Shown here: in pieces, positions 1 to 13,400 of the stretch | Layout of the letters: each line of letters opens with the position of its first letter | Position numbering within the stretch: the stretch's first letter is position 1 | DNA from: Chamaea fasciata | Taxonomy: Eukaryota; Chordata; Aves; Passeriformes; Sylviidae | Reading direction: 5' to 3' | NCBI GenBank assembly: GCA_029207755.1 | Contig: JARCOQ010000008.1 | Coordinates: 32,090,521-32,154,520 of the forward strand | DNA: 64,000 nucleotides | Notes under the pieces: generated by a model | What the model saw: the letters and a program-made list of their open reading frames with translations, nothing else | What the model was told of the DNA's origin: nothing | Database searches by the model: none | Made by a program: the position numbers and the translations under genes

Positions 1-3000
1 CACAGCCTCTCCTTCAGCTGTGTTGCAAGTTTTTCTCTTTCCCTTCCATATTTTCCACTCTTTTCCTTTCAGGCAGTCTCAGTCCCTTGAGATAGTTGGA
101 AAAACAGCCCAGATGGAATAGGGGCCGGAGAAGAGAAAACTGCTGTGGCACAGACGTAAGGGTGATGCAAAAGCAGGAGAGAGAAAGGAATACCTTAAAT
201 CCTACTGCCAGATACACTGTATATTAAAACAATGACCTTGAAGAACGTGCCAGTATTCCTGGGCATATCAGACCAGGAACTGCCTGCTGTTGTTTATTTC
301 TGCTGTGTTTAGAGAAACATGACTTTTGTGTCATACTCTTTCCAAAGGAAATTGAGCAGAAGAATTATTCACAGCGTATCTTTTTTATATTTGTTTATTT
401 CTAAGGTAACAATCCAGCGAGACAGAAAATATTAGATAACTGCTCTGGCCAAAGGCCAATAGCATCATCTTTTATATGAGCCTCATAGTCTTTCTGTCCT
501 TTCAGTCTTATCAGAATGAATGGCATTGGCTAATTTAGCAACAATGTGATGTTATTCCAGGTTTTCTCCTTTGAAGTCAGCCCACTACTCTACTTTTCCA
601 AAAGCTGACACTGGGTGTTCATTCTACTCAGATGAACACTGACATTCTACTTATTCCTGTGATGTCTTTTTGTCATTGATGTGCAGACTTCTACACTGCC
701 AGAATGCCCACAGAATAGTTTGACCATCTGTTGACCAAATGTGCACAAAACGAAGCCAGCTCTAATCTCTAGTGCAGACAGTGGTGCAGTTTTTCAGTTG
801 CAGATTGAAACCATTTCTGCTCATAGGCTGACCTTAATCAGATGCCTTTTACATGAAAGAACAAATCATTTTGGTTCACACCATAAATTCCTGCACAGTC
901 CTCACTGAAAGATTTAATTTCTTGACATGCCCACCATTTCATTTTTAAATTAACGGTGTAATAGCATTCTTAATTATTGTGTTTATCTACGCAAATGCAA
1001 TTCCAGTGCTAGCCCTCCACAACATTCTTCCAAATTAATAAACAAACAAAAATGGGAGAAAGGATAGATTCAACCAGCACTAAATCACAGTTTTTCAATT
1101 TAGACCTGAGAGTATTAATGAAAATAAAGTCTAGGTGCATATCACTATGATCACATAAACCAGCTCAGGAAAATTACAAATTCTTAAATTCAATAGGTCC
1201 TTTAATCTTCAGTCAAACTCAGATAATCTGTTTGGGACCACAGGCCCATCTTGTTGAACAGCCTTACAGGGACAAGCGAGCACACATCTTCCTGTGGCAA
1301 TCAGAAACACCCTCCACCAGCACCCAGATTTCCAAGGAATAGGGAAATTTTTGCAACACGACCAAGAGCTCAGTTAAAGACAGTTGAGACTTCTGTGGTT
1401 TTGCTGTTCTCAGCTACTCTAAGAGTCTGTAAGAGCTGACAGCTACTAAACTGAACCACAGACGTAACAGGCCGTGTGGTCACACCACTATCAAACCAGC
1501 CCTGGGAGGATCTTACAAGCTTTGGGTACCCATGGAACATCTGAAAAAGAAGAGAAAACCAGGTTCTGACAAACAGGGAGGTGAATTATGCTTACAGTGA
1601 GATTCACTGCAAAGTTCTGATGGCCAGCGCTCTTGCAGTTTGTGAGCTGCTGCTTCTTCAATCCCATCCCAGATGCCCATTTTTAGGACCAAATGTGGTA
1701 CAGGAGGATAATCAAGACTTGTGTCTTATGAATGAGAGTTTTTCATGCATGAATTAATGGCACCTTAGTTGAAAAGCAATTGTTGTCTTATGATCTATAA
1801 AACCCTCCACACTGACAGCACACGCCAGAGCAATTTACTAGAAAACCTACTTAAAGAATGCAAAAATAATGGAGCCTCTATAAATTTTGCTTGGGATCCC
1901 ATGTTTTGCTCCCTGAACAAGGCCACCAAATGGTATGAAAATTTTGGAAGTGAAGCAGAAAAATTATGAGCTTTATGAAAGGCTATTTCTTCACACTGAC
2001 CTATATTTTTCCCCCTTCTGGTAACCACAAAAAGGTTATCTGCTCTTGGTTTTGATTCTAATATCTCAGCTGGAGCCAATCCAACATCCAGCACTTCCAG
2101 ATTATTTTTAGGATAGTTATCCCCACACGTGCATTCTGCCTTCTTGCTGGACTGTTTGCCAAGGATTCTCTGTACCTTATGTAACTAGCAAGCTGTTAAA
2201 ATCTGAAAAATCAGTCTCTAAAGCTCATCACTTCTGAGTCTACATTCTTCAAGCACTATTTAAGAATATTTATTTTCCTCTTTTTTTGTATTTTATTTAC
2301 TGCCTATTCATCTGAAGCATCTCACATAGTGCCATTAAATTTTCTGTTGCATCTGCCATTTGAGTGGAAAATTGTCATTTTCTTAAAACTCAAGTGTTCC
2401 TTTCAACATCAATTTTTTAATAAATCTAGGGTTTGTTTTTTTTTAGGGGAAAAATAAATGAAAACCATGTTCAACACAAGCTCCTTGAGTTTCCTGACAA
2501 AATGCTGGTTTAGTGTAGGGGAACAGATCTCTGCCAGTCCTAACCTAAGGATAAATTTCTCAAAGCACAAAACAGAAGAAGAAATGAGGCACTCAGAAAC
2601 CAGAATCTGTTCCTGAAATACAAGAATTTAAGGAACATAAGATATTAATGTTACTGTGGAAAGCACTGTCAAGATTCCATCTGGAAGACATTTACAGTTA
2701 CAATCACAAGTGTTCAGGAGTGGCTCATCCAGAGAGGATTCCACAAAAGGGATTGCTCTGAAGCTGTTGAAATGACAGTCTGTGCCACAAGAATAGACTA
2801 AATAACTTGCAAAACTTCAGAGACCAAGGGTTTAAGTGGCCAGGCATGACTTACACAAGAGAATCAGTGAGAAAAAGTAAAGTGTGAAAGAAAACAACAT
2901 CAACCTAAGACAGATGATTGACAAAACAAGTTGTATTTTGTGGTTAGAAATACATTTAGGCTGGAATTAGGATGTTTTTAATCATTGAAAAAGTGAGACT

Positions 3001-3656
3001 CAGAACCAGCCTATCATGCAGAGTAACAGGATGAGAAATACAAATAGTTTTAAGCCACAATTGATTCATTTACGAAATTAATTACACATCATGGTCAAGA
3101 GCTGAGGACTTGAATTTATGATCCACAGGTTCTTGCTGCTATTCCTCCTAAATCATTCCTACACTTAAAATATGCAATTTGTCCTGTGCAATTGAGAGAA
3201 TACCAGGAAATTAATCCAATTGCAACAGACAAATTATTTATTTTGGCTCTTTTTCCGAGTGTTTTTCTGGGCAAGGGGGAGAGAGGAACCCATGGAAAGG
3301 AGAAAACATCATTCCCTGCCCAGGGAGCAGCCCACAGCACCCAGATGCTCATGTGTCCAAGGTTTCAGGAGGAAGCTTCCTCTGCATTTTTGCTGGAGAC
3401 TTGCTTTTAACACTTCTCAATGTCGTGTTTCTGACAGCTCTGCTGCCTCCCTCTCCTGCCTGGCCCTGCTGTGCCAGAGCACAATTTCAACCAGGCCAGG
3501 CTGGGCAGACCCTGCTGAGGTTGATGCATCAGTAATCTAGGCACATAAACTCCTAAATTTCCTATCAGTTTTCTCAGTTCCATCGCTTTCACAGGCAGGC
3601 ACGTCCTTTGTGCCGTCCCACAGCAATGTCATGGTCAGAAAACCTGCTTTGTGCCT
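1..3656. other. Intron stretch, nothing recognised
   Basis: AT-rich DNA with short chance frames on both strands. No repeat family, RNA gene or exon was recognised. Confidence 0.6.
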
Positions 3657-3695
3657 CTGCCATAAATAAATAAAGTTCTGCCATAAATAAATACT
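3657..3695. repeat. 21-bp tandem duplication (ATAA-rich)
   Basis: ctgccataaataaataaagt plus t at 3657-3677 is repeated as ctgccataaataaatact from 3678. This is a local slippage-type duplication. Confidence 0.85.
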
Positions 3696-4859
3696 CTCTC
3701 TAACCCACGCTCTGCTCAGTCATGTCCCACACAGCCCTTTCTGCAGTTCTCCCTCCAAGGGACAGGTAGCATGCACTTGCTCAGCACTAGAAGGGAGATG
3801 ACAGTTTCAACTCCTTCCCCCTTGACCTACTTCCTTCCAGATTTCCACAGGCTGGCAGCTACCTTTTGCTAGGTGCTATCACCTTCCCTTCTCATCATCC
3901 TCTAGCTGATGTGACATTACTTGGTGGTTATTTCAAATGCATGTCACAAGAATTCCTTCAGCTTGACTCTGACTTAGTATTACAGAGATGTATCCAAAGG
4001 TTTCTACAGAATCCTACTGCAGCAGTTGAGCTTTATATTTCAGCTTTTTCTTTCTCATGTCATGCAAAGTGCAGGGTAATTTTATAGTCTTAGAGAAAAA
4101 TATCAATAACAGATCTTTCTCTATGTTCAGCTTAAGTTGTTACTTCAGTGTAGCTAAAATTCCCAGGAGAGTATTTTTTTCCAGCTCTTATCTGTGAAAG
4201 CGTGAAGCTTCCTGTCTCTCTCCTGTTCAAGTCTCCTGACTTCTCTTTTTAGTTATAGATTTCCTGGAGATGGGGTTTGGGTTTTAGCTCCGTGAGCTGT
4301 CTCAGCCCTTCCTACCACCTGATCCCAGACAAAGGAACAGGTTCCCCTGTGGTTTCTCAGCTTTTAGCTCCATTCACCTGTGAACCAGCTGGAATTTTTA
4401 CCAGCTGGACTTGAGTTGTCTCTTCGGAGACTGCATTTGGTCTGGCCTTGTGACAGAACTCTGTGCCTCTGTCCAAGCTTCCCAGCTCTCTCTCCAATCT
4501 CATAATCCAACCAAAGAAAGAGCTTCTCTCAGATCCCAGATAAATCTGTTTCCCTACTTGTTACTCAGTTTGAACTTCAGGTTTGGGGTTACCTGCATCT
4601 CACTTCCCTCACCACTCCATTCAAAGCTTTGCAACGCATCAGGTTAAACAGGGAAAGTATCAAAGTGGCTTTACAAGATGTAACAAAAAAAGAGCTCATC
4701 AACAGCAGTTCCTATTCACTGCATCCTTGCAGGAGTGTCTTTCCTTCTACCTGGTTTCAATTAAACTAGTGGCTGTCAGAGCTGCAGACGCTGTTTACTC
4801 CCCTCTGTCTCCAGGGATTCCCATTAGGAACAGACACAGTTCCCTGCTCTCCCAGCTCT

Positions 4860-5060
4860 CCCTCTGATCTGCAGGCTCCTCTCCAGACTGTGCAGTGTCT
4901 TGCAGCCACACCAAGAGCCTGGTGTGTGAGCTGTGGGGGTCCCCAGGGTGAAGTGGTCCCTCCTTCCCAGGACTGTGTCCCTTGTGCCCCTCCTGAGGAG
5001 CCCCTGCAGCCAGCTGTGAGCCCACGGCTTCAGGGGCGGGGGGCCAGGAGACAGGCACAA
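4860..5060. other. GC-rich patch in the intron
   Basis: A 200-bp GC-rich stretch in AT-rich DNA, with a GC-box match GGGGCGGGG at 5033-5041. CpGs are few, so it is not a CpG island. Open frames on both strands are not recognised. It could be an old exon of a non-coding RNA or unidentified repeat debris. Confidence 0.35.
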
Positions 5061-6880
5061 CCTTCCACAAAGAATTTAGATATTGGAAGTGGATTAAAAA
5101 GAGAGAGAGAGAAGTGCAAATGGGTATGTGATAAACTTAAAAAGAGAACTGACAGATGGGAAATGCTGGGGCTTTAAACCCCAAGGGGTTTTCAGTTCTG
5201 CTTAGAATACAGCGCTGGTACAAGCCTTATAACAGCGAGCTGGGCGAAGCAGAATGCTCAATATCCCCATTTAATATTTCAGTTGGAAAATAAGGTAATA
5301 ACATCCTTCATAACAGCAGCAGAAAGACGCACGTATAATGTGTAATTTATATTTATTCTTTCTGTTCATCAGCACAGGTGCTTATCAATCCAGAAATATC
5401 CAGGCAAACCCTACCCCTGCAGCACCATCACCGCCCTTTCCCTACCACAGGCCCTGTGGCATTTGCTGGTGGCAAATCCAAACTGCACAAGCCACGATCT
5501 TTTCACATATCCACACAAACCCCTCTTTCCAAAACACACTCGAAGCGTATTTGACCTGTTGCCCAAAGGGCGGCTCTCTGAGGATGAGGGGCACCACAAG
5601 TATCTTGTGCATGATGAAGGCAACGACTGCACGGCCACGCCGGAGTGGAACAGCCCTCAATCTCCAGTCCCACGAGTAGAGAAGGATCTGTCCCCAAAGG
5701 GACAACCTAATCAGGTTTTCTAACCCCCAGACCACACCATCACTCCAAATTACACACAGCTGAAAGACTGAGCACAACTTTTGCTTTGTTGAACCACTGG
5801 CCATTGATCCCAGTGGAAATTTTCAAGGTACCCTTAGGATAACCTGAGTGCTTTGAGCACCAGCTAAGTAGGGTAGGGTTTTGAAAGACCTCAGCGTTGG
5901 CACATCACTGCTCCCACACAAGTCTGAATTCTGTCATCACGCAACGGCAGGTCTGACATTTCTCTGAAACTGCTCTAACTACCATCTGAGCCAGGAAATT
6001 TTGGAAGTGTTTTCATTGTCTCTCTCAGTCATATGGATTTCACTCATCAAACTTCTCTCTACAGCAAAAAGCTTCGGAACGGCAATAGAAATCAGTGGTA
6101 ATGTTTATTTCTGTGTTGACAGATAGACAAATGCCATATGGACTGCATGGGTGTCTTCCATCACCAGCCCTGTATACGCTTTTGTAAGTTACAGGCATGG
6201 AAGAACAAAATCCAGTCTAAGACTTGCAGAAAAACTGCTCACCAGCAATTGAAAGGATTTTTCAGCTGGAAGTACTGTCCCTCCTACAGTTCCCCAGTAA
6301 TATTTTTGGGACCTTAGGACCAGAGATATCTTCATTAACTATAAGTGGATAGAACCAGGCACACATAGAAAATTAATTATTGTGTCATTTTAAACATATG
6401 TTCTTAAGCTCAAACTATATTCATGCTGGAGGCACCAGAAACAGCCACATCTAAAAGCTTCAGAAAAAATTACAGGCAACTAGACAGACAGATTGCAAAT
6501 ATTTCCAATTTCAAATAATGGTGGGGGTTTACTTATTTTCTCTTTTTTTCCCTACATTTTAAACAAATATTTGTTTTTCCAAATTTGCAAATGTTTAGCT
6601 GGATGTAAAGATGTATCTACTACTTTCTCCAAATACTCATAGTTCATTTTGCATATCAGGACCCTGATACAGACCAACCACTGCTATTTTAAGTTACTTA
6701 CAGAATTGTACAGCCACTCAAAACTAAAAAGTTCTTGTTCAATCCTGAGTCAAAGCTTCAAGGTAGTACCAAGACCACCCTCACAGAGCTGCAAAAATTT
6801 CTGTGTTATGTCACAATCCTATTAGTGTATTTAAGGACTACAGAAAACTAACTACCAATGGAGTCAATGGGACTCAAAAT

Positions 6881-6895
6881 AAAAAAAAAAAAAAA
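6881..6895. repeat. Poly-A run, 15 bp
   Basis: A simple homopolymer in AT-rich intron. A similar run of 16 A lies at 8435-8450. Neither is next to a recognised element. Confidence 0.9.
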
Positions 6896-7386
6896 GAGAC
6901 AAATTCAGGAAACTGCTCCTAGTTTGCTTCAATAACCTAAATCTTATCTCAAAAATCAAACTCACATGACAGTTCCAGCCCCTTCCTGACATTGCACAGC
7001 CAACTGCAAGTGCCCAAACTCCTGCATAAGACCCAGCTAGGAGAGGAAACTTCCCACTTTGAACTTAGATTCCCCCAAAATGGGTCATCTCTGATGTTCA
7101 CAAAGAACACCAAGAAACAACGCTCTCGTTCCCAACCATGAGATTTGCTTAAAAGTACTTTTAAAGACAACAAGGCAGTCTTAATAAACATAAATTCTTT
7201 TGAATTTTTGGATTTCAGCCTTTCCAAATATCAGCTCAAAAAGACTACAGTAAAGAAAGCAAAAAATGGAGATTTTCACATCAGTTGTGATTTCCTGAAA
7301 ACCTCTAAATATAAGATCAGCAAAGACGGCTGAAATGTGTAGGAATGCTCCAAGTGATGTTTGTGTTACATTTAATGATATGATAT

Positions 7387-7407
7387 TTTAATTCCAAGGG
7401 AATTAAA
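7387..7407. repeat. 9-bp inverted repeat
   Basis: TTTAATTCC (7387-7395) and GGAATTAAA (7399-7407) are separated by AAG. It is AT-rich and short, with no further evidence of function. Confidence 0.85.
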
Positions 7408-10400
7408 TGTGCTGCTGTAGGTATATCTATAATTTGTCTTTCCTTTCTTCTCCTCAGCAGAGAGCTTGCTTTGGATCTTCAAGTATATTCCAAACAGAGG
7501 GTATGGGGCAGTTCTGGGCTGATCAGCTGTGACTGAGTGTCTTCAGGAGCAGCTGATGCCCTTATGTCCCTTCTGTGTGACTGAGACCACCTCACAAGAC
7601 AAACCCTCCAAATTACACTCTCCAAATTACCAAGTTATGGAATGAAAAATATATAAGCAAAATGCTTCCAACATGTTTTGTCTCAAAGTAGATCCAAAGT
7701 GACTGCCAGGACAGTGAATGCCAAGTATCTTCTCCTGAGCATAAGGAATGCCTTCTACCAGGCGGCCTTCCTGCAGCACTGCCTGGAACAACACAGGTTC
7801 CTATTCCAATGTGCCCAGCTCAAATGGAGTTTATCCTTCTTCAGGACAGATGCAGTAAGCAGCAGTACAGACCTACTACTAAAGAAACCTCAGATGTACA
7901 AATAATTCCCCTCACAGTCTAATTTTCAGGTGGTTGGAAAACACCCACAAGAGCAGGTCATGTCAGAGATGCTGGAATGAAAGCTTTGTGGCTTTAGATT
8001 TCCAAATCAAAGCAGCAGAGCAAAACAGCCTAAACAAGTAATAAATGATCACAATAATGGTCTCCAAGGGCTTAATTACCTGTGTCATTAGGTAGTGGTA
8101 GCCTCTCTAAAAGTATATTGACAGCTTTTCTACAGCCAAGCACTTGATAATGAGGCAATAAAAATACATGACAGTGCACACAGAAGAGTGCTGCAGTAGT
8201 GTCATAAACAGCCCCATCAGCTTTGATACCAACAAACAAGAGCTGCACGAAACTAATTGTGAACTGGTCACAAAAAATCAAGGACACATATTTTGTCATT
8301 AATAACTTCTTATGTTCTCCCTTTCTGTAGGTGTGCAAGCCTGTCAAAAGCAAAAGAAGGTAAGAAAAAGAAGGGGAAAAGAATAATATCCAGGTGCAAA
8401 TGAAATGCAAGAGGAAAAAAGTAACAGCTGCATTAAAAAAAAAAAAAAAAGGCAGGGACAGTTTCATGTCTCTATGTTAAGAGCCATAAAGCACTCCACC
8501 ATCTTTCCAAACACAGAATTCTGTCACAGCCACCATCCATTGTATGATGTAACAAAAGGAGTACACAGCTTCAAAATGCCAAATTTGACACTATTGAAGC
8601 CCGTCTCTTTCAACTGGATTATCCCAAAGATGAAGCGAATAAATGCAGGGGAACTTTTCCATATGTAGGATTTGCATTGAAATGCACAGAAATATTTGCT
8701 GCATAGATGTGCTTCCACTACTGCCTGTTCCTGTTTGAAGAGAGAAAGGAGAGAACTGAAAGGAAGAGCACAACACAAGACACGAGGATCAGAAATAAAG
8801 ACAACATAGCATAAAAGATGTAAGAGAACATTGAGGACAAAAAGAAAAGACATTAAAAATTTAAGTAAGAAGTAAGAAGACAGAAAAAGAAAAGTGTAAC
8901 AAAAAAGTTAAATGTAAAGAGAAGTGAAAGGACGTCTAGACATAAGGTGCAAATGTTTAACCATTTGTACCATATTGGTATTTCTTTTGTAAAACAGGAG
9001 AGCTATTAGCTGATCTTCCAACAGAAGATCATTTAAGAAGGGCTTAGAGAAGGATTTTCAGTCGACTTCAGCCCGAAGTGGAGAAACACAACATCACTCC
9101 CTCCTCCCCGTTCAAGCACTCATTGTTTAATCATTTGTCTTCAGCTCAGCACGGGATCCATTTTCAAACAGCTCTGCAGGATTTTAGCCATACGGCTCCC
9201 ATTGTGTTTAATGGAAATCCTGTGGGCACAGCTCTGTATGAAGCTTTCAGAACGTACTCCAAAAATCTCTAAATAATGCACTAGTTGAACATTACCCTGT
9301 TTACTTCTCACAGGACATGACTATAATGAAACAAAGGTTAGGTCATTTGTAAAAGTAGTATTTATTGCAAAGCTCATTAACGTTTCCTACAGGGATTTTT
9401 TTCCATTGTAAAAATATTTAGCATAACTATTTAGGATTTATTTTTTTCCACATCTAAAGCAGAGAACAAAATCAACTCAAAACTCATTTGCTTCAGAAAG
9501 GAAGATCCAGCAGTTAACAGATCAGCCTAAGCTTCAAGAAGCCTCTTTTCAAGACTTCCCACTGTCATAGGATACCTCTGTGGCTTTGTTTCAGATTTTC
9601 CCTCTGAAAATTGAGTTAACAGTTTCTATTTCATATCAGCTTTATGATGATTATAAATACCAGTGAAGCACTAATCAAAGATTCATCAGACAGTGGAAAA
9701 AAGCCTCAACATGAGCTCCCTCTCTCCCTTCAAGAGGAAGGCTGTTCCCATGATCAGGTCTGACATAACTTGAAAGCTTTGAGAAATGCAAATCTTTCCC
9801 ATCCAGCTCCATAAAGACAAGAGCTTCATTTCTGCGCTTTCACCTTTCACAAACAGCATTCAGAACATGAAGATGCAACTTTAATCAACTTTAATGCACC
9901 CAAACAGTAGATCATATTCCATCAGCCCTTGGAATAGAAAAACCATACTTGGGCACAGAGAAAGTTTCAGGGACTTCCATCTCAGGGCACAGATCCTCAG
10001 ACTGTTGAACATGCGCTAGGTTGAACAGCCCTGCTGCAGAGAAAAGGCTGATGCGTTTGCTGGGCAAAAGTTTAACCAAGGAACAGCAAACAGAGCATGT
10101 CTAACACACATTTCCAGCTTCATAAATTAGCATTACATGTAATACTAACATCACTAGTTTACTACAAACTCTCACCTTACCCATGCAATTTGTGCTGCCA
10201 TGAAAATGTAAGATCACCTCAGAAATAAACACGTTTATGTTAAGATACCTGAAAATCTGGCTCAGCAAATAAAATCCTTACGCTGTGAACTAGATTAGCA
10301 CTTTTTTCCTGGATATACAAGAACAGATACCAGATATGGCAGTCTACTATGAAAACCTCAAGAAATATCTGTAAAACATGAAGTTCAGCAGTTTGCAAGA

Positions 10401-13400
10401 TTCTGCGTTTATGTCAGAGGAATTCAGAAAAATTAGATGCCTCCGGAAACTACCGTGTCTACCAGTGCCCAACTGTACCAGCACGAATTATTGCAAAGGT
10501 GCCTAACTTTGAGCACAAGTCATTCCACTGAACTCAACAGTTCATTTCATAGTCAGGGCCTTTGTGACTTAAGTGAACGGACAGGTTCTATTTTAGCTAA
10601 TCTGGTGGAAGCAAAGCCTCACAAGCCTGCCTTGCTAAGAAATGTTTTAGTGGTTCTCCTGAGGGACGTTTTTTCCCCTCTAAGCAAGAATCAACACAAA
10701 GAAAAATATCCCTTTGAATCCGTAATTAAATATTATTAGAAGTTGAAAGAAAACTATCATTATATTATATTATAACCATTGCCATGCCGGAGACTGATTC
10801 CTGGCAAACCAATTTAGATATCTATATCCAGGAGGGGGAAAAGGGCAATAACAACAAAAAAAAAGTCACAGTGACACAGGAAAGAGAGGCTGGGCTGGAC
10901 ATGCTGGGAACGAGTGTCAAGCACTGAACAGCAGCACCTCACAGAGCCAAAGTTTTAAATAGTCCATTTGTTCCTCAGAAAGGAAGGACCATTGACCTTC
11001 ATTATGGCCAAAAATGCTGCTTAGGGCAGGATCTCTCTTGTGCATGACAGGGGAATTCCCATAATGTGAGAAGGTTGGTCAAGTCCTTTCACATCCATAG
11101 CTGGGCAGGTGAAAAAGCTGGACGCCCTGGAAGTTACACAAAAGCAATACAACCTGTGGCCACTGCAGACATCTCAGTCCTGCTTGCTCTGTTAATTTAA
11201 GGTCTCTTTTATGACAGAATTACAGTAAATCACAGGTTCCAACATTGTGCAGTGATAAGGAATAAAGGTTTTTATGACAGATGTGACCTGGAGCGGCCAG
11301 GGTGGGCAGAGAGAGCAGGGTGGGCTTGGGCAAACAGAACCCAGGATGGGTCAGACCTCCCTAGGGGGGCTGCACTCTGGGGAACACAGATCTTGCCAGC
11401 CAACGTGGCTTTAGACAAATGTCAGGAAAAGAAGGCAAAGGGAAAAATAAAACAAGGGGGGAAAAAACCCTGTCCCTGCAAAAAGTCACATCCAGCCCAG
11501 TGGTTTTAAAGTGGGTCTCTCTGCTGGTTGCCTTCACAGCAGAGACAATGCTACCTGACACAAATGCAAGCAATGTCATCTTGCAGAACATCCAATGCTG
11601 GCACTGAGTGTAAAATTAAACTAAAATGAAACTGAACTACTTTAGATCACCCACATTTGCTTTATTTTTAAAGTAGCTGCTATAACAGCAATTTGTAAAT
11701 TATCCATATTTGTCTGTTCTATTTTGTCTGTTCATGTTTGTCTGTATGAGTGTGTTCCAAACAGCAGTTTTATTTCAAGATTCTTATAAAATAAGGATGC
11801 TGACAATCTTTTTATGAGCACAGTGCTAGCCCAGTATTTTTATGCCTTTGTTAAGCTCATTGCTAATGATTCACTTCAAAGTAATTTCAGAATACTACAA
11901 TAAAGTGTAATAGATTTCCTTAATCTTCATGATCTCAAACCCTAATTCCCTGCTAAAACCACTAAACACGGAGCATGTTCTGAGAAATTCCTTGGCTGCA
12001 AATGGCATAAACTAAACCTGCTAAAAAACCAAAGTAACTGTTTGGAAATGTAAAAATTATAAATCCAGCAATATTTGGAATTGCGGAAGGAATGTGGTAA
12101 CTCATTTTACAATAAAGGCCACGTTCTTCTTCACACAGACTTTTTTGTTTTGATATTTACACAGATGCATTTCCAAATGAAAAACAGTCTTATGGGAGGA
12201 GGAGAGAAAAATCCTTAACTGGTGAGGTGATCACTTTCACTGTTTGACTCCTAACACTGTTTGTTAAAGGCAAATCTTTTAGAATTTGAGCAAACACATC
12301 TTGATTTTAATAGATTATATCCACAACTCTTTGAACAAGTGGAAAGCTTCTGGATTTTTAATTCATTTGGGAACATGTCTTTCAGCCTCTCACTGATGAA
12401 AAATTAAAGCAAGAGAAAAAAGGCATTGTTAGCTTAAAACATAAGCAATCAGCTCATTTTCCTACTATTATTTATTATTTATCAGAGGCTGCTGTAGTCA
12501 AGAGAGTTGTTTCAAGCACCTGCTTATCAACATTATGAAAACACACACAAACTGGAGGACTTTAAGTGTTAGCATTAAAGGCTGAAAAATGGTTAATAGA
12601 CCTAAAAGATTGTGTATTAAGAGTAATCTGAAGGGAGAATGTACCCCCAGCATAAACATGCCATTAATAGGAACAGTTTTCAACTGTGAATATAAAAATC
12701 CCATTTTCCTGTATTCTGTGGAATACCTGACAGTATTAAAGCCTTCATGTTGGACAACTAAAAAAAAATTACATCCAAAATTATTTGGCACTTCCTACAT
12801 TCTGTGTCTTGCCCTAAAACTTTCTCATTTTTGGTAAAAAAAAAAAAGGCACAGGAAAAGTGGGTAACTTGCCCAGAATCGGTCACCCAGAAGAGTTCAA
12901 ACTTTCAGATTTCAGTGAAAGCAATTCCTGGATGGGTTATTAATTTAGTCAGAACAAAACCCAGCATCCCAGTTTAGTCCTTTGTTACCAAACCACACCA
13001 AGTATACTCTGCCTCCTACTTTCTTCAGTAAGGTAAAGGCATTGTTTTACATCTCAGTCCTTTATTTAGACACAACACAAACTCCCTGGCTTGGTTTAAA
13101 CTTTGCTCTGTAATCCTAATATTTAAAATACAATTATTCTTCAATAAATTAACACATAATCACCAAATATGATCGTCTGGGGAAAAAAGTATCATCTGCT
13201 TCTGAAATGGGTTTTGAAAATTTATAATCAGTGTGGATCTAAGATAATTATTATTTTAGGATGCAATATTGTACTGGGTTGAAAATACTTGCATTTTAAA
13301 TATATGAAAAAAATTCTTCACTTTTTAACAATCATAAAGATATTTCATTTGGCAGCAGAAATTAACAGGCAACCTTCAGAGGCCAAACATACATATGGGA